Shown here: piece after piece, positions 49,955 to 62,004 of the stretch
Layout of the letters: each line of letters opens with the position of its first letter
Numbering within the stretch: the first letter of the stretch is position 1
Assembly (NCBI GenBank): GCA_001683735.1
Contig: LUGG01000011.1
Location: 62,001 to 126,000 of the forward strand
Direction: 5' to 3'
Source: Grifola frondosa
Taxonomy: Eukaryota > Basidiomycota > Agaricomycetes > Polyporales > Grifolaceae
DNA length: 64,000 nt
Program-made: the position numbers and the translations under genes
Notes under the pieces: model-generated
Database searches by the model: none
Told to the model about the DNA's origin: nothing
Seen by the model: the letters and a program-made list of their open reading frames with translations, nothing else

Positions 49955-50623
49955 GCTTTGTAATGATTAACTAAGTTAGTTTTTTCTGCAATGTTCTGTT
50001 CAAAGTTAGATAGATCATAATCATTTGAATTACTCAAATGTCATGTGAGGAAGAATGGGCTTGACATAGCTGCTGGGTCTGTCAGTGAATACTATGTTTG
50101 TTGCATGGCAGCATATTGGCTATGGCTAAGCACTAATTTCTGAAGTCTTTATTTTTGTCTGAAGACAATGCTGATGCATATAATGCTTAGGCAACATTGA
50201 TCGATTTGTAATTGTTCACTGCTGAATTTCATTGTCGGCAGGCTTGGTTCAAAATTAACACAATCATTCAGCAACATTCTCAGTTATTTCAGTCTTGCTG
50301 TAGCTGGCAAATGTCATGTATGCATACCTCAACTACAGTATAAAGGTTTTTTGTATAATAATTCTACAATATGACAATAACTAATATTTTAATTGAGCAG
50401 AATTTGGATTGAAAGCATTTAGAATCTTCATGCTGAATCATCTTTGTTACTGTATTGTGTACCTAAACATAAAGACAATCAATATATATAATCAACATTG
50501 TTGGAGTAAACAAATGACTAAAAATGAAGTAGAGGACATATGTTTAGACATATGATCAAATTAAGCCAGTGTCAAATGAGACAGAACCATTGTATCTTAT
50601 ACATATAGCCTTGGAAACATTAT
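49955..50623. other. AT-rich spacer between DIRS-like and gypsy elements
   Basis: CpG-poor AT-rich DNA, no gene. It separates two GC-rich retroelements and ends at the gypsy target duplication atact (50624-50628). Confidence 0.5.
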
Positions 50624-50628
50624 ACTTG

Positions 50629-50964
50629 TAACAAGTCACCAAAACCACGACAGAGTACGCTTACTCCCGGTGTTGAGACTTGTACGAATGGTTTCGATTG
50701 AGCGGAAGCTGGCAACGAAAGCAAAGTGTTCAACGAAGTTGAACGAGCTGACGTTCCAGGTAGCGAAAACCAGTCTTAAATAGCAGGGTCCATTTGCGTA
50801 CGTATGGTTACTATCTCACAATAGCGCCTTACTCATCCGCTCACCAATCAATGTCATCAATATGACACTCGTACCTTCAACCATCACCTGATCTTGCAGG
50901 TGATCGACGCGACACGTCCCAGCGCCTACTGGGCGTCTATGTCCAAATCGGGAAATTTGTTACA
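50629..50964 (-). repeat. Gypsy 3' LTR (left copy, 336 bp)
   Basis: tgtaac..gttaca. Contains the hairpin gttcaacgaagttgaac and ttgaacgagct (50739-50749). A purine-rich element-strand run (gaagacggggtaa) directly outside its inner edge is the likely polypurine tract. Confidence 0.92.
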
Positions 50965-50975
50965 TTACCCCGTCT

Positions 50976-52440
50976 TCAGGCGAGTTTCTCCGGACGAGCT
51001 TCGTGACCAACAATTTTGCCTCTTGTCCAAATCCCTGGTGGTTTATCGACGACAGTGTAGTTGATCAACGGTTGGAAATGCATGTCGTTCATCGCTAATT
51101 GGGTGATTTGCCGTGGAGCGGAGGGATGTGTACGATGAAAATCGGTGATGAGATTGGCAGCGTTGTCAAGATTGGAGCGTGGTTCCCAAGAGTTCTCGGA
51201 TTCAGGGTATCCTACCCATTTTACGAGGTATTGAAGACGGTTGCAGAACATCCGCGAGTCAAGAACCTTTTCAACTTCGTACTCGGGTTCTCCTTCGATG
51301 ATGACCGTAGGGGTTTCGTCGACTTCCGTCCTGGAATTTGATCTGTCTTGTGCTTGGACAGCAACGAAGCATGAAACACGGGGTGGATACGCCAGGTTCG
51401 AGGAAGTTTAAGCCTGAAGTTGAGCGACGAGACTTGTTCGAGAATCTCGAACGGTCCGTGACGTTTCGCACTCAGCTTTTTGCTTGGTTGTTCTGTACGA
51501 ATGTTACGAGCGTCCAGCCAGACTAGATCGCCGACCTTGAACTGGGAGTGTCCTGTACATGTCGATCGTAGTAACATTTCATACGATCTGCTGCGAGCTG
51601 TAGCGCTGCCTGTGATTCCTTTCGGGCAGCTTCACGTTCGCGCATCAAGGTGTCTAAGTCTGGGTGTCGTACCGCTGTAACAAGATCGGCATTGCCCGTG
51701 GATGACGTCCCAAATCCGCGTAGAATGGAGAAACTTTGGTGGATTCGTGAGCTTGGTTATTGTACGCAAATTCCGCTTCGATAAGTTTATCGTGCCAATC
51801 GTCTTGGCGGAAGTTACAGTAAATGCGTAAATACTGTTCAAGTTCCTGATTTATCCGTTCCGTTTGACCGTCGGTTTGTGGATGGTAAGCGGTGGACATG
51901 AGAGGTTATTTCGAGAATCTTGCACAGCTCTTGAAAACTCGCGACGCGAACTGAGTTCCGCAGTCCGAGATGATCTTCTTCGGCAATCCATGCTGTGACC
52001 ATATTTCTCGATAATATACCTCGGCGACTTCTTGAGCGTCGATCGTACCATGGACGGGGAAGAACCATGCTCGTTTCGTCATTCGATGGCAACGACCATA
52101 ATGGCATCGTGTTCAGAGCTTTCAGGTAGGCCTGTGATCAAATCGACCGTCGTAATATCCCAAGGCTGGTCTGGAATTTCGTTGGGTTGAAGGGGACCAT
52201 ACGGTTGTCGAGGGAAGGTTTTTATACGTTGACAAGCGTCACAGCCGTCGACGTAATTCCGGACATACACGAAAGTCCCAGCCACCAATAGTTACAGCTA
52301 ACGAGTTCGTACGTTTTCCAGCATCCTGGATGACCAGCGGTGGGTGATCGTGATGTAATGGACGATCTCCTTACGAATGCATCATCCTTTGGTACGTAGA
52401 CCTTGCCTCGATATAGCAAGAGACCGTTATCCATGTTCCA
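50976..52440 (-). pseudogene. Gypsy integrase with C-terminal chromodomain, frame-broken
   Basis: Zinc-binding part near 52434-52250 (GHPGCWKTYELVSCNYWW, then YVDGCDACQRIKTFPRQP). The catalytic core follows with WDITTVDLITGLPES (first Asp) and the conserved [20 protein letters not shown] (catalytic Glu nearby, about 51890). [16 protein letters not shown] leads to a GPY/F-like GPFEILEQVSSLNFRLKLP (51450s). The chromodomain at 51240-51130 reads YLVKWVGYPESENSWEPRSN. A chromodomain at the integrase end is the defining mark of chromoviruses and usually steers insertion to heterochromatin. Frames change at least three times. Confidence 0.82.
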
Positions 52441-52819
52441 GTCTTGTAGACCGGCAGCGAGTTCACGAGGCCATGGGCCATTGCCTTCTGAATCAGCTCC
52501 ATCGCGATTTCATCGCGGGTGAGAGCTTCGCGAATGCGATCGAGTAAAGATTGGTCCGGAACGATGGATGCATGACCGGGTTGGATAGCGCGGGCTTGGA
52601 AGTATTCAGCCTTTAGTACAACCTTGTCTCTATTGTCCGAGGCGACCCCCTCTTCATGGTCGGTCCTACGCGATAGTGGATCACTCGTTGCATGGTCTTT
52701 CCCGGACGATGATGAATCGTGAAGTTAAACCGGGTAAGGTAAAGCGACAGCGAGCCTGCCTACGCGTAAGGTCTTGGGCCTTTCGGAAGTACTCGAGATT
52801 TTTGTGGTCCGACTAGATT

Positions 52820-54245
52820 TCAACAGGGTGAGGACCTCCTCGAGGTAATGCCGATATTCTTCCAGGGCACGAATGATCGCAAGCAACTCTTTGTCATAAA
52901 TCTCGTAGTTGCGTTCGTGTTCATTGAGCCCCTTGGAATAGAAAGCGACTGGGTGCCAGCTCCTTCCTCGTCTTGCTGTTCCAAAACGGCACCTGTAGCA
53001 AAGTCCGAAGCATCCGTCTCCAATCTGAACGGCTGGTCCAGATCGGGAGTTTCAGATGGGCACTGAGGTGAATGCAATTTCAGAGTCTCGAAAGCGCGTT
53101 GCTGTTCCTGTCCCCATTGCCATTTAAAGCCCTTTCGAGTCAGCACGTTCAGCGGTTTGGAAACGTCTGCGAAGCTTTGGATGAAGCGTCGGTAGAAATT
53201 CGCGAAACCTAGAAAAGCTTGTACTTCCTTGACGGTTTTGGGCGCTGGCCAGTCGAGAACTCCTTCGACCTTCTTTGGATCCATGGAGACGGAGTTCTGT
53301 GAGATGATCATGCCGAGGTAGTCAATGGATAGCTCTTCGAACAAGCATTTCTCCAGCTTCAAGAATAAGTCTCTATCTCACAAACATTTGAGTACTTCAC
53401 GTGTGATGCGTCGATGAGTGCTGAGGTTGGTGGTGAAGATAAGAATGTCATCGAGATAAACCACCACATGCCCTTCGAGGATGAGATCTTTCAGAATCTC
53501 ATTCATCATCGCTTGGAACGTTCCTGGGAACCGTGAAGACCAAAGAACATGATCGTTGGTTCGAACAGCCTCGGTGCATCCTGAATGCTGCTTTCCATTG
53601 ATCACCATCCTTGATCCGTACGTTGTTGTATCCCCAACGTAGGTCCAGCTTCGTAAAGTACTTGGCGCCCTTCAGTTGGTCGATCAATGAGCTGATACGA
53701 GGGAGTGGGTAGCGGTTCTTGATCGTGACTGCGTTCAGCTTTCGATAGTCCTGGACGAGTCGAAGAGATCCGTCTTTCTTCTTCACAAAGAAGACTGCTG
53801 CACTGACAGGGCTTTTCGATGGACGAATGTAACCCTTTCGGAGGTTCTCGTCCAAGAACTCATCCAGTTGACGGGTCTCTTCCGGCGACAAGGGGTAAAC
53901 CTTCGAAATGGGTGGCAAGTTTTGATCCGGCATCAAGTCAATCGCATGGTCGTAAGACTTGCTAGTAGGAAAGCGTTCACTGGCCGTCTTGGAAAAGACG
54001 TCCTCGAAATCGTGAAGGTGATCTGGAACGATTTCTTTCCACTCCTTCTTCTGCTTTCCCGCCTGAGACGCCTCTTCGATTTCTTGTGACTTGGTGTATT
54101 TCGCGCAGATTTCTACCCATTGGTTGAGGACGGCATTAGATTCAGGATCATGCGAGTTGACCTCGTACCACGCTACCGTGTCTTTGTAAAAACTCCCAAT
54201 ACCGCTTCGAATAGCGGTATCCAAGGGGAACTTCATCATCCGCAC
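52820..54245 (-). pseudogene. Gypsy reverse transcriptase and RNase H, frame-broken
   Basis: RT begins about 54080 with [20 protein letters not shown], then [59 protein letters not shown] (motif A). A frame change near 53560 precedes [14 protein letters not shown] and the catalytic VVVYLDDILIFT (53450s). RNase H follows: YLGMIISQNSVSMDPKKVEG, VQAFLGFANFYRRFIQSF and [17 protein letters not shown]. At least three frame changes are needed across the region. Confidence 0.82.
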
Positions 54246-54249
54246 GAAT

Positions 54250-57232
54250 GAACTCTTCTTCCAGTTCCATTCGTTCTTCCCAAGCAGGCCGCGGTGGGCT
54301 TTCTGTCACTTGTCTCGGTGTACGAAGTCCTTTCGTCGACGCCAAGATTCGATCACTTCCTCCATCGTCTGCTGCTTCTTCTCTTCTTCTTCGCGAACCT
54401 TGGTCCGCATTCCTGGGGCATCTAGTAAACTCCAAGGTTCCGCATCCCAGTCTATCTCCGATTTGTTGTCGGATGTAATCGAGGCCTATATCAGGTCTCG
54501 ATCGCCTACGTTGGTCACTAGCATAGGGACCTCGGTTTCATGATCGCCTATTTCACTTCAACACCGTGTAGACTTGGATCGGTCCGCCTTCGTTTTCGGA
54601 TCGATCTGCATTGTAGACGACCAGGGGTTTTTTGAGGGGTTTCACTCCGACGTTGTGCTTCTGCACGAAGTCTTCGTGAACGAATACTGAGAATGCTCCG
54701 GAAGTCTAGGAGCGCCTGCTTTGTACGGATCCCTTGCTGCCGCTTACTGTAACTGGAAGATCAAAATTTTGACGACTTTTTGATATTTCGCGTTACACTA
54801 ATACAATTGTAGCGGTTGCGAGAGAGAGAGGCCTTCACGTCAGCAGGGACGACATGAGGCCGCTCTAAAAATCCGTGTTCCACGTCGACGACGACATGCC
54901 AATGCTCCTATCTCCTCGATCTTGGCTGACGACTCGGGCTCCTTAGCAGTCTCTTTCTGCTTGCCCTTGTCGACGCCTTCTTCTTCTCTTCGACGAGCTC
55001 CTGTCCACTAAACGAATTAACTCGTCGATACTCATGTCGCGAATGACTTCCCGCTGGGCTTCTTATCTGGACACGCATTTGCCAGATGGCCCACCTTGCC
55101 GCAACGAAGCAGCGCCCTTTGCCGTGCTGCGCGCTCAACGTCCATGCTTGGGTCAGCGGATGAGTCGGGCAGAGTGAGTTGACTCTGCGAATGGGGATGA
55201 CGATAAGCAGTCGTCTTTGACTGCTGTGGAGCGATCCGGGTGGGCGTAAGTGCCGCGGGCTTGATCTACTCGTTGGGCCCGTTCGACGTACTTCTCCCAG
55301 TGGACGGTTGCGTCTCATGACCGGCGATCGCGTCTCAAATCGACTGCTTGACCTGGGTCCGAAGAAGCGAGAGGAGGGTTTGCTGGTTGTGTCCGGACAA
55401 GGGGGCCCAGCGACGGAAGTGTTCGGCATATGCTTGTACGTCCGTCGTTGCGAAGACGCATCAGCGCCTGCTGGCGTCGAACTGCGAATCGAGGCGTCCG
55501 TACTGTCCGAGAAATTCTTTTTGAAATCCTCCCACGAACCGACCGGCACGTTGTTGTTGAAATTATCGCTGTAAGAGGACGCCCAGTCTAGGGCTCCTTC
55601 CTTGAGCGATCCGAGGATAGGCGATACGTCCGTTGACATCTGACTTCGTAATAAACGAAGTACGTCTCCCATGCCTTCATCCACTGTTCCGCGGTCATTT
55701 CCTTCGTGGCTTGGCGAAGGAGCGGGAGGGGGAACTTGGGCTTACGAATAGTGCCTCGCGCGCGCGCGGCGGGCTCTCTCGTAGTCGGGAGCGGGACATC
55801 AGTCGACGCGGGGAGAGGGTGAAGTGGTCGTGGGTCTGGATGGGGAGGCGGCCGGTAGGAAACGTTCCGGCTCGAAGTTTGGACGTACGAGAGGTGGCCT
55901 TCCTCGGGACGGAGTTCTCGAAGCGAGAACATCTTCTTAGATTCTCTGATCGACAGCCTCAACGAAGCGATGTCGTCCCGGAGTTCCTGGACGACCTGGT
56001 CGGCTTGAGGGCCTTCGCCTCGGCTTTCGATGCTCTGTCTGCTAGAGCGACTGCGTCCGCGATCCGGCTCTTGTTCTCTTCCTCGAGACCGTTCACCCGC
56101 CTACTCCTGGTTCACTGTCCGGTTAGTGAGGTCGAGTCTTCCTCGAGTTCGTGATGCGGCGGGTATGATCGGTCAGGCCTTCCGCGAGAAGGTTCGTCAC
56201 CACCCTGGTTACGAATGCTTCGAGTTCTGTTGGGCCTGAGTTGTGGAGGAGGAGGAATTGCCGTGGTTCCGCGGGTGTCCACGGATTCTCGGATGGTCCG
56301 GCTGTGTCCATGAGACTCGTCCGGATGGGTGGGAGCCGGCGTGGGCTGAAGATTCGCTCCGTCTGTCCTGGGAGTTCTTGCGACTCGTATATGAACCTCT
56401 GTGTAGGTTCGGAGGAGGTAGTAGAAGAGACCGACGATGGAGAGGATAGAGATAGTGGTGACGACAGTTTGGGTAACGATAAGAACGATCACGGGTTGGA
56501 CATGTGTCACAAACAAAGGTTCTTTTTCTCAAGCAGCGCGAGTGAATACAATTGGTACACGATACTGGCCCTCGCCGTTCCCTCGACCTACAGCCAGTAC
56601 TTCTCCAATACTGCACGTTGGTCTCAAAAGACGCTTCGCGAGCTCCGCGACTTCCTCGCACGACTTGTGCACGTTTCCACACGCTTCGTAAATCTGACGG
56701 AAAGCGAAGTGGAATTGACTAAGTAAAATCTCCCACAGGGGAAGGGGGCGATTGTCGTCAGGTAAAGAGAATGTTGTCAAATAGACCGAAAGGAGATGAG
56801 GGAGAGGCGAACGTCGTAGGGACGTTGCGGGCGTGGTCGTGCCACCGAAGGTCGTCACGCGAGTGCGGTCGCGTTTGAAGCTGAACTGGGAAAGTCCTAC
56901 GGCGGTGAGGACTGCGAGGGAGTAGCCTAAGACACGCTGGGTGTCGTCGGCGATGGGGGTGACGACGAACTCCTGGGGCTTCCAGTCGTCCTCGGTCTCG
57001 ATGTAGAGAGCGCGGGTCTCTTCGAAATGTTCGACGCTTCGGCGTTCGTACGCGGCGTCGATGGGGTTCCGAGCGATCTCGGTGGGGAACTCGTTCCTCT
57101 CTGCTGGGGAACGGGGTTGTAGACGGAGGGACTTCTCCTATGAAGGCCGCGCTCTGCGACGACGTCAGCGGCCTCGTCCTCAGTGATGACCTCCTCTCCA
57201 GAGACGATGTCGTTGTGCGCAACGACGGTCAC
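54250..57232 (-). pseudogene. Gypsy Gag and protease region, frame-broken
   Basis: Leader from about 57232 (MTVVAHNDIVSGEEVITEDE). The Gag core near 55740-55500 reads AEQWMKAWETYFVYYEV, then LGSLKEGALDWASSYSDNFN and PVGSWEDFKKNF (retrotransposon gag domain). The zinc knuckle reads RCGKVGHLANAC at about 55065-55105, but its first Cys is in another frame; one base is missing at about 55104-55110. A protease remnant near 54600-54720 (KQALLDF.., FVHEDFVQKHNV, KPLVVYNAD) follows. Many shifts and stops break the frame throughout. Confidence 0.7.
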
Positions 57233-57294
57233 CCACTGCCCTCCTGGTAGCGTGTGATGGAAGTCACTGAATCGACAGGGGGGACGGTAAGCAA

Positions 57295-57307
57295 AGCTCG
57301 TTCAAAC
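57295..57307 (-). promoter_or_regulatory. Gypsy primer-binding site complementary to its own RNA 5' end
   Basis: Immediately inside the 5' LTR the element strand reads gtttgaacgagct. Eleven bases (57295-57305) are the exact inverse complement of 57480-57490 within the LTR, beside a 7-bp-stem hairpin (57469-57485). In Tf1/sushi chromoviruses the first 11 nt of the transcript fold back to prime at just this position. This is inference from sequence. Confidence 0.65.
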
Positions 57308-57701
57308 TGTAACGAATCACCAAAACCACGGCAGAGTACGCTTACTCCCGGTGTTGAGATTCGTACGATGGTTTCGTTTGGGCAACAGCTGGCAACGAAA
57401 GCAATGTTCAACGAAGTTAATATAATAATACAACTATATACAAATGCTTACCTGGCAACGAAAGCAATGTTCAACGAAGTTGAACGAGCTGACGTTCCAG
57501 GTAGCAAAACCAATCTTAAATAGCAAAGTCCGTTTGCGTACGTATGGTCATCTCCCACAATAGCGCCTTACTCATCCGCTCACCAATCATGTCATCAATA
57601 TGACACTCGTCCTTCAACCATCACCTGATCTTGCAGGTGATCAACGCGACGCGTCCCAGCGCCTACTGGGCGTCTATGTCCAAATCGGGAAATTTGTTAC
57701 A
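57308..57701 (-). repeat. Gypsy 5' LTR (right copy, 394 bp)
   Basis: Same as the left LTR but 58 bp longer. A 30-bp block ctggcaacgaaag..gaagtt is present twice (57389-57418, 57452-57481), separated by an AT-rich 33-bp filler. As LTRs are identical at insertion, the duplication came later. Confidence 0.92.
57515..57522 (-). promoter_or_regulatory. Gypsy LTR TATA-like box
   Basis: Element strand reads tatttaag, 32 nt upstream of position 57490, which is where the RNA would have to start for its 5' end to match the primer site at 57295-57305. The spacing fits a normal TATA-to-start distance. Confidence 0.55.
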
Positions 57702-57706
57702 ATACT

Positions 57707-59171
57707 CTCACTATTATTTTCATGACATTTGGATGTACTATGAATCCAAATGAAGATTATAACCATTGGCATCCCTCTGCATTATCAAATATTTTGATGA
57801 GACATAACATGAACCCCATTTCAGAAGGTGCAAAATAGTGATACAGGTTCGGGATCAAGAATATTATCAATCTGCATATGAGAATGGTGATATGTGCTAA
57901 TGGTTTAAATGCTATGAAATACATTATTTGAACATTGTGATTAGTCCAGATACATTGAAATTTGGGGCCACTTTCACACCAATAATTGCTCTGCCATACT
58001 TCTTAAAAAGAATCAAATTTCATTATAATTGAGGAAAATTAAATCATGACATGCAAGTGACATCATCATTCCTATGTCTTCATTTTCTCTTATTTGTTGA
58101 AGTCATGCCGGGATCATCTGGTCAAGAAAAGTATGTTGTATTGAAGTTTCCATTTGAACCACCATACCCAATTCCCAGCTTTTCTAAATTGTAGCAACAT
58201 AATTTGATTCAGGTGATCAGAGCATGGTTTATTATTATATTGCATATTTATGTTGGTTATATCTGGACTTGTTCTGCACAGTTTTTCAAACCAAGCATGG
58301 CTCTTATTTTCAGACCTCATAAAAATGATTTGATATCTCTCAAGCATGCAATGTAACTGCAAAATGATCACAAGTGATTTAAGATGTGACAGTGTGGGGG
58401 GTTTCCATGATCCACATTCACGGTGGGTTGTTGAATGAGCTAATTAAATATTTCATTTTTAGCATCATCTGAGACAAAACATCAGGTGAATGTCAAAATC
58501 CACTGTCAACTGGGCTGAGCAGGCATATATTCATCATATAAATGAGATCTCTCAATATGTTGATGATAATGATAGTTGCTGTTCATGATAGATGGTGGAG
58601 ATGTATCCATTCTTCAAATGATATGAAGGAACATGACCAGTGATACACTTTACTCAACGAAGGCTGGCTGCAGCCATTCACTCTTACAGACAGAAGCGAT
58701 TGAAGACAAGCAAGGACAAAGAGAGCAAACTACAGTATAGCGTTCAGGTGGGTTTTTGTTACATTCTGGAGCTGGAATTCAAAGCTTATATACTATTTAT
58801 TCATAGCATCCATGGCATGCTCAGTCATTGACACCAGGTTCATCTCATGGCTCTCAGCTCTTGCAGGTGGTAGTCAAGTTGGCTGCCAAGATGCACATCT
58901 ATAATAGAGAGATGGGTGTTAGAAGCACATCAGCCTGAAGGTTGTCAATTGGGATGGCTCAATGTAAATATAATATAATTGGATAGTGATTGTTACCTTA
59001 ACTAAATGATACTAAGCACTGTTTACTTAAATAATTGATTATGACAGGTAACATATTCTTGTTAACTTTATGCATAAGGGAGTATTCAGTATATTGAGAA
59101 TGTGGCAGCTATTATGGGCAAGAACATGTAAGTGATTAACATAAAGTATGCACAGAGTGGATCTGATGCCA
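57707..59171. other. AT-rich, CpG-depleted DNA without genes
   Basis: No coding evidence. A 63-residue frame at 58640-58831 (QRRLAAAIHSYRQKRLKTSK) sits in slightly richer sequence but has no recognisable domain. Confidence 0.5.
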
Positions 59172-59179
59172 CATGTATT

Positions 59180-59560
59180 TAGTGTTGTCATGACTTAGTC
59201 ACACCTGTTTCAGCTTTTTAGATATTCTGATATGAGTTTTGCCAATAATGACATGATTTAAATTGAAATTAATAGCTAAGATGGATACATATTGGAATGT
59301 CACACAAACCATTTGCATAATTATCTTTGATATGTTTCAATTTCAGTTACATTGATAATTTAGCTAACTAAAAAGTCAAACTTTGCAATTGGCTTTTTGG
59401 CCAATATCTATCAATACAAGGTATACCATTTTGCCCTTTGGCATGTGTATGCTGTTATATCTATGCTACAAGATGAAGGTAAGATCACTAGATATCTAAA
59501 AGACTGCACAAGTTATGGAGTTATATATAATTTAGACCTGACTTAGCTGCAGCAACACTA
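59180..59560 (+). mobile_element. hAT-type MITE, copy B, complete with TSD
   Basis: 381 bp, termini tagtgttg / caacacta, with an exact 8-bp duplication catgtatt at 59172-59179 and 59561-59568. An 8-bp duplication and TAGNG-like ends are marks of the hAT superfamily. Subterminal parts are also near-inverse (gacttagtca / tgacttagct region). No coding capacity; a non-autonomous element moved by a transposase elsewhere. Confidence 0.85.
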
Positions 59561-59568
59561 CATGTATT

Positions 59569-61025
59569 GAGGTCAATAAAGACTATGAAAGAAGCAGTAT
59601 GCATATGCATGACTATTGTTTGGACATGGCATTGTGTGCAGGACCTGTGATCACCAAGTGAAAGTGGAAGCATTTTTAGAGTATATATGGTGCTTGTCCT
59701 GCGAGAGCTTTTCTCTTTTGTGCCAGAATGCTAGCAATATGGGGATGAGCAATTTGTAAGAAACAATAACATATACAGAATTTGACAGCAATGGAGCTGA
59801 AGGTTCTTGTGTTATCCTCAGTTAGTTGAATCAGCAGCAAGGTGAATGATAGGATTGTGATCATAATAGAATATTTGGTACAGGATCATTATCATATATA
59901 ATATTAGTCTTTATTATCCTTGCATGGATGGAGTGCACTTTACCCATCTGCTGGTGAAGTGCCTGCAACAATTAGCACAATTTCATGTCATGAAAATATG
60001 ACTTCTGATTCCAACATCAAAGGCACCATTACAAAAGGTGTACAGGACATGTGCAGATGTAAAGGTCTCACTGCTCTTTAGCATTCAGACCATCTACAGA
60101 AGAGACAGGATGTGAAGTTGTGGGCATCACCTCAGAATTATGTTTGGAGTGTATGAATAACACGAGCAATAATAAGGTCACCATATTTAAATAATACATA
60201 TATATAGCTATGTCCATGTCATGACCCACATAAAAATGGGGTCATATTGATCTCATATTGAGAAATCAACCAGTATAAATAGTATTCACAAAACTGCACT
60301 TTCATGGCATGCTGGACCAATGATATATAAAATGCAATCATATGATGTTAAGACACATTATTGTTGAACCATGTGAAGTAACACAACACTAACATATTTG
60401 TTCTTATCCCTCATTATCGCTCAGTTGTATAGTATATTTCACTTTTATCATGTAATTATTCATCACAGAAAAGGCCCACTTCTTGAAGCAGAGGCTTGCT
60501 CAAGATGATACTCTTGTTGACCTTGCTGTGGCACTTGGTGATGACTCATTGCTCAATGACATGATAGTAGCATTCACATTGGACATTTTATAGATGGGAC
60601 AACTCATATTTAGTAAAAATATATTTCACATTGTATAGTATCTAACTATACTTGGTAGTGACTAACAGTTAATGTAACCCACAATATAACACTGATGTCA
60701 GCTGAAGCAGTGCCAAACCTACAGACAAATTGAACCCTCAAATTGTAAAGATGAGAAGGTGGACAGCATGAGGTATATATCATTACATCTATACTGATAA
60801 CTTCATACAGCTAACCTACTGTGTTGTAGTGGAGATGACAATGTTTATTACTTAGATTGGTAGTAGGCATAAACTATGCAATACACCATATATGATTTGA
60901 TATTGTGCTAGTTCATCATCTAGCTTGAATACCTTTGAGGCATCAATTATATCTGAGAATGGTGATGAAACAGACCAGCAAATTGTAGATATGTCTCAAC
61001 TGATATGTTGTTGTTAGAACACATG
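59569..61025. other. AT-rich, CpG-depleted DNA without genes
   Basis: No gene seen. An isolated caacacta at 60384-60391 resembles a MITE end, but no partner was found. Confidence 0.45.
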
Positions 61026-61300
61026 TAGTGTTGCTACAGCTAAGTTAGTTTAAATTATATATAACTTATAACCTGTGCAGTTTTTCAGATATCATAGTGG
61101 TCTTAATTTCATTGTGTAGCCTAGATATAGTGACATATGCATGCCAAAGAGCAAAATGTTATACCTTATATTGATGGAGATATGGCCAAAAAGTCAATTG
61201 CAAACACCAACTTTTTAGTGAGCTTTATTACCAATGTAACTGAAATTAAATATATCAAAAATAATTATGCAAATGATTGTGCTACATTCCAATATTGTCT
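61026..61300 (-). mobile_element. hAT-type MITE, copy C, inverted and truncated
   Basis: Starts tagtgttgctacagctaag and matches the inverse complement of copy B through ccaatat (about 61300), then diverges, so the other terminus is missing. More mutated than copy B. Confidence 0.75.
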
Positions 61301-62004
61301 TTGCTTGGCCCTTTAGTTATATCGGATTTTTGGTTTAAAGTTTTTATGATATATGCTTTGATGGTTGCATTATTGTTAATCATGTGGATAAAATTGATGC
61401 TACTACTTTAACTGTCCTGAATTATTTGGCATATAATTTTCAAGGATGATATTATAGAAGTGATTAATATGAATGTAGATAAAACTGATACTGGGAAACC
61501 TATCATATTAGTGTTGCTGTGACTCAGCAAGTCACAAGTTGACCATAATAGCCATGACATTTTTGAAAATTAGCTCAACTTAATCTTGTAAATTAGTGAT
61601 TTGTCACAACTGTGACTTAGCTGTGACATATAGTCAACTAAGCCATTTTTTGGCCTTTTATTAATATATTAGTAAGCTAGTAATAAGTACATTAGTAACT
61701 AGTTTTAATCAAAACTATTATGTGTTAACACCCAATAAGTTGTGAGTGCACCAAAGAGTTGTGTTCCACTCTGTGCCCTTTGTCTGTATGACTATATTCT
61801 ACTCAGAACTATATTTTAGCTAATATAAGCCAGTAATTGGCTTGTTAGAAGTTAACTTTTAGTAAGTCATTTGCAGCTGAACTTTGGCTTTTTTAACTCA
61901 AACTTCAAATATTGCTAGCTGATAGTTAAAGTTATAGCAATGATGGCAAATAGTTATCATAATAATTATAAATAGTTTTATTAACCATAATGATGTAATA
62001 TTAG
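61301..62004. other. AT-rich DNA without genes
   Basis: No gene. Another tagtgttgctgtgactcagc at 61509 resembles the MITE terminus, but the sequence after it does not match copies A-C, so it may be a related family or a diverged end. Confidence 0.45.

Larger units (their letters stand above)
50629..57701 (-). mobile_element. Ty3/gypsy chromovirus-type LTR retrotransposon, full length, Tf1-like self-priming signal
   Basis: 7,073 bp, flanked by a perfect 5-bp duplication atact (50624-50628, 57702-57706). Both LTRs start tgtaac and end gttaca. Coding is leftward: gag, protease, reverse transcriptase, RNase H, integrase and a terminal chromodomain, which is chromovirus order. Every domain is recognisable but frames are broken many times, so this copy is not autonomous as written. 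The sequence just inside the 5' LTR matches no tRNA I recognise; it is complementary to the predicted 5' end of the element's own RNA. Confidence 0.92.
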
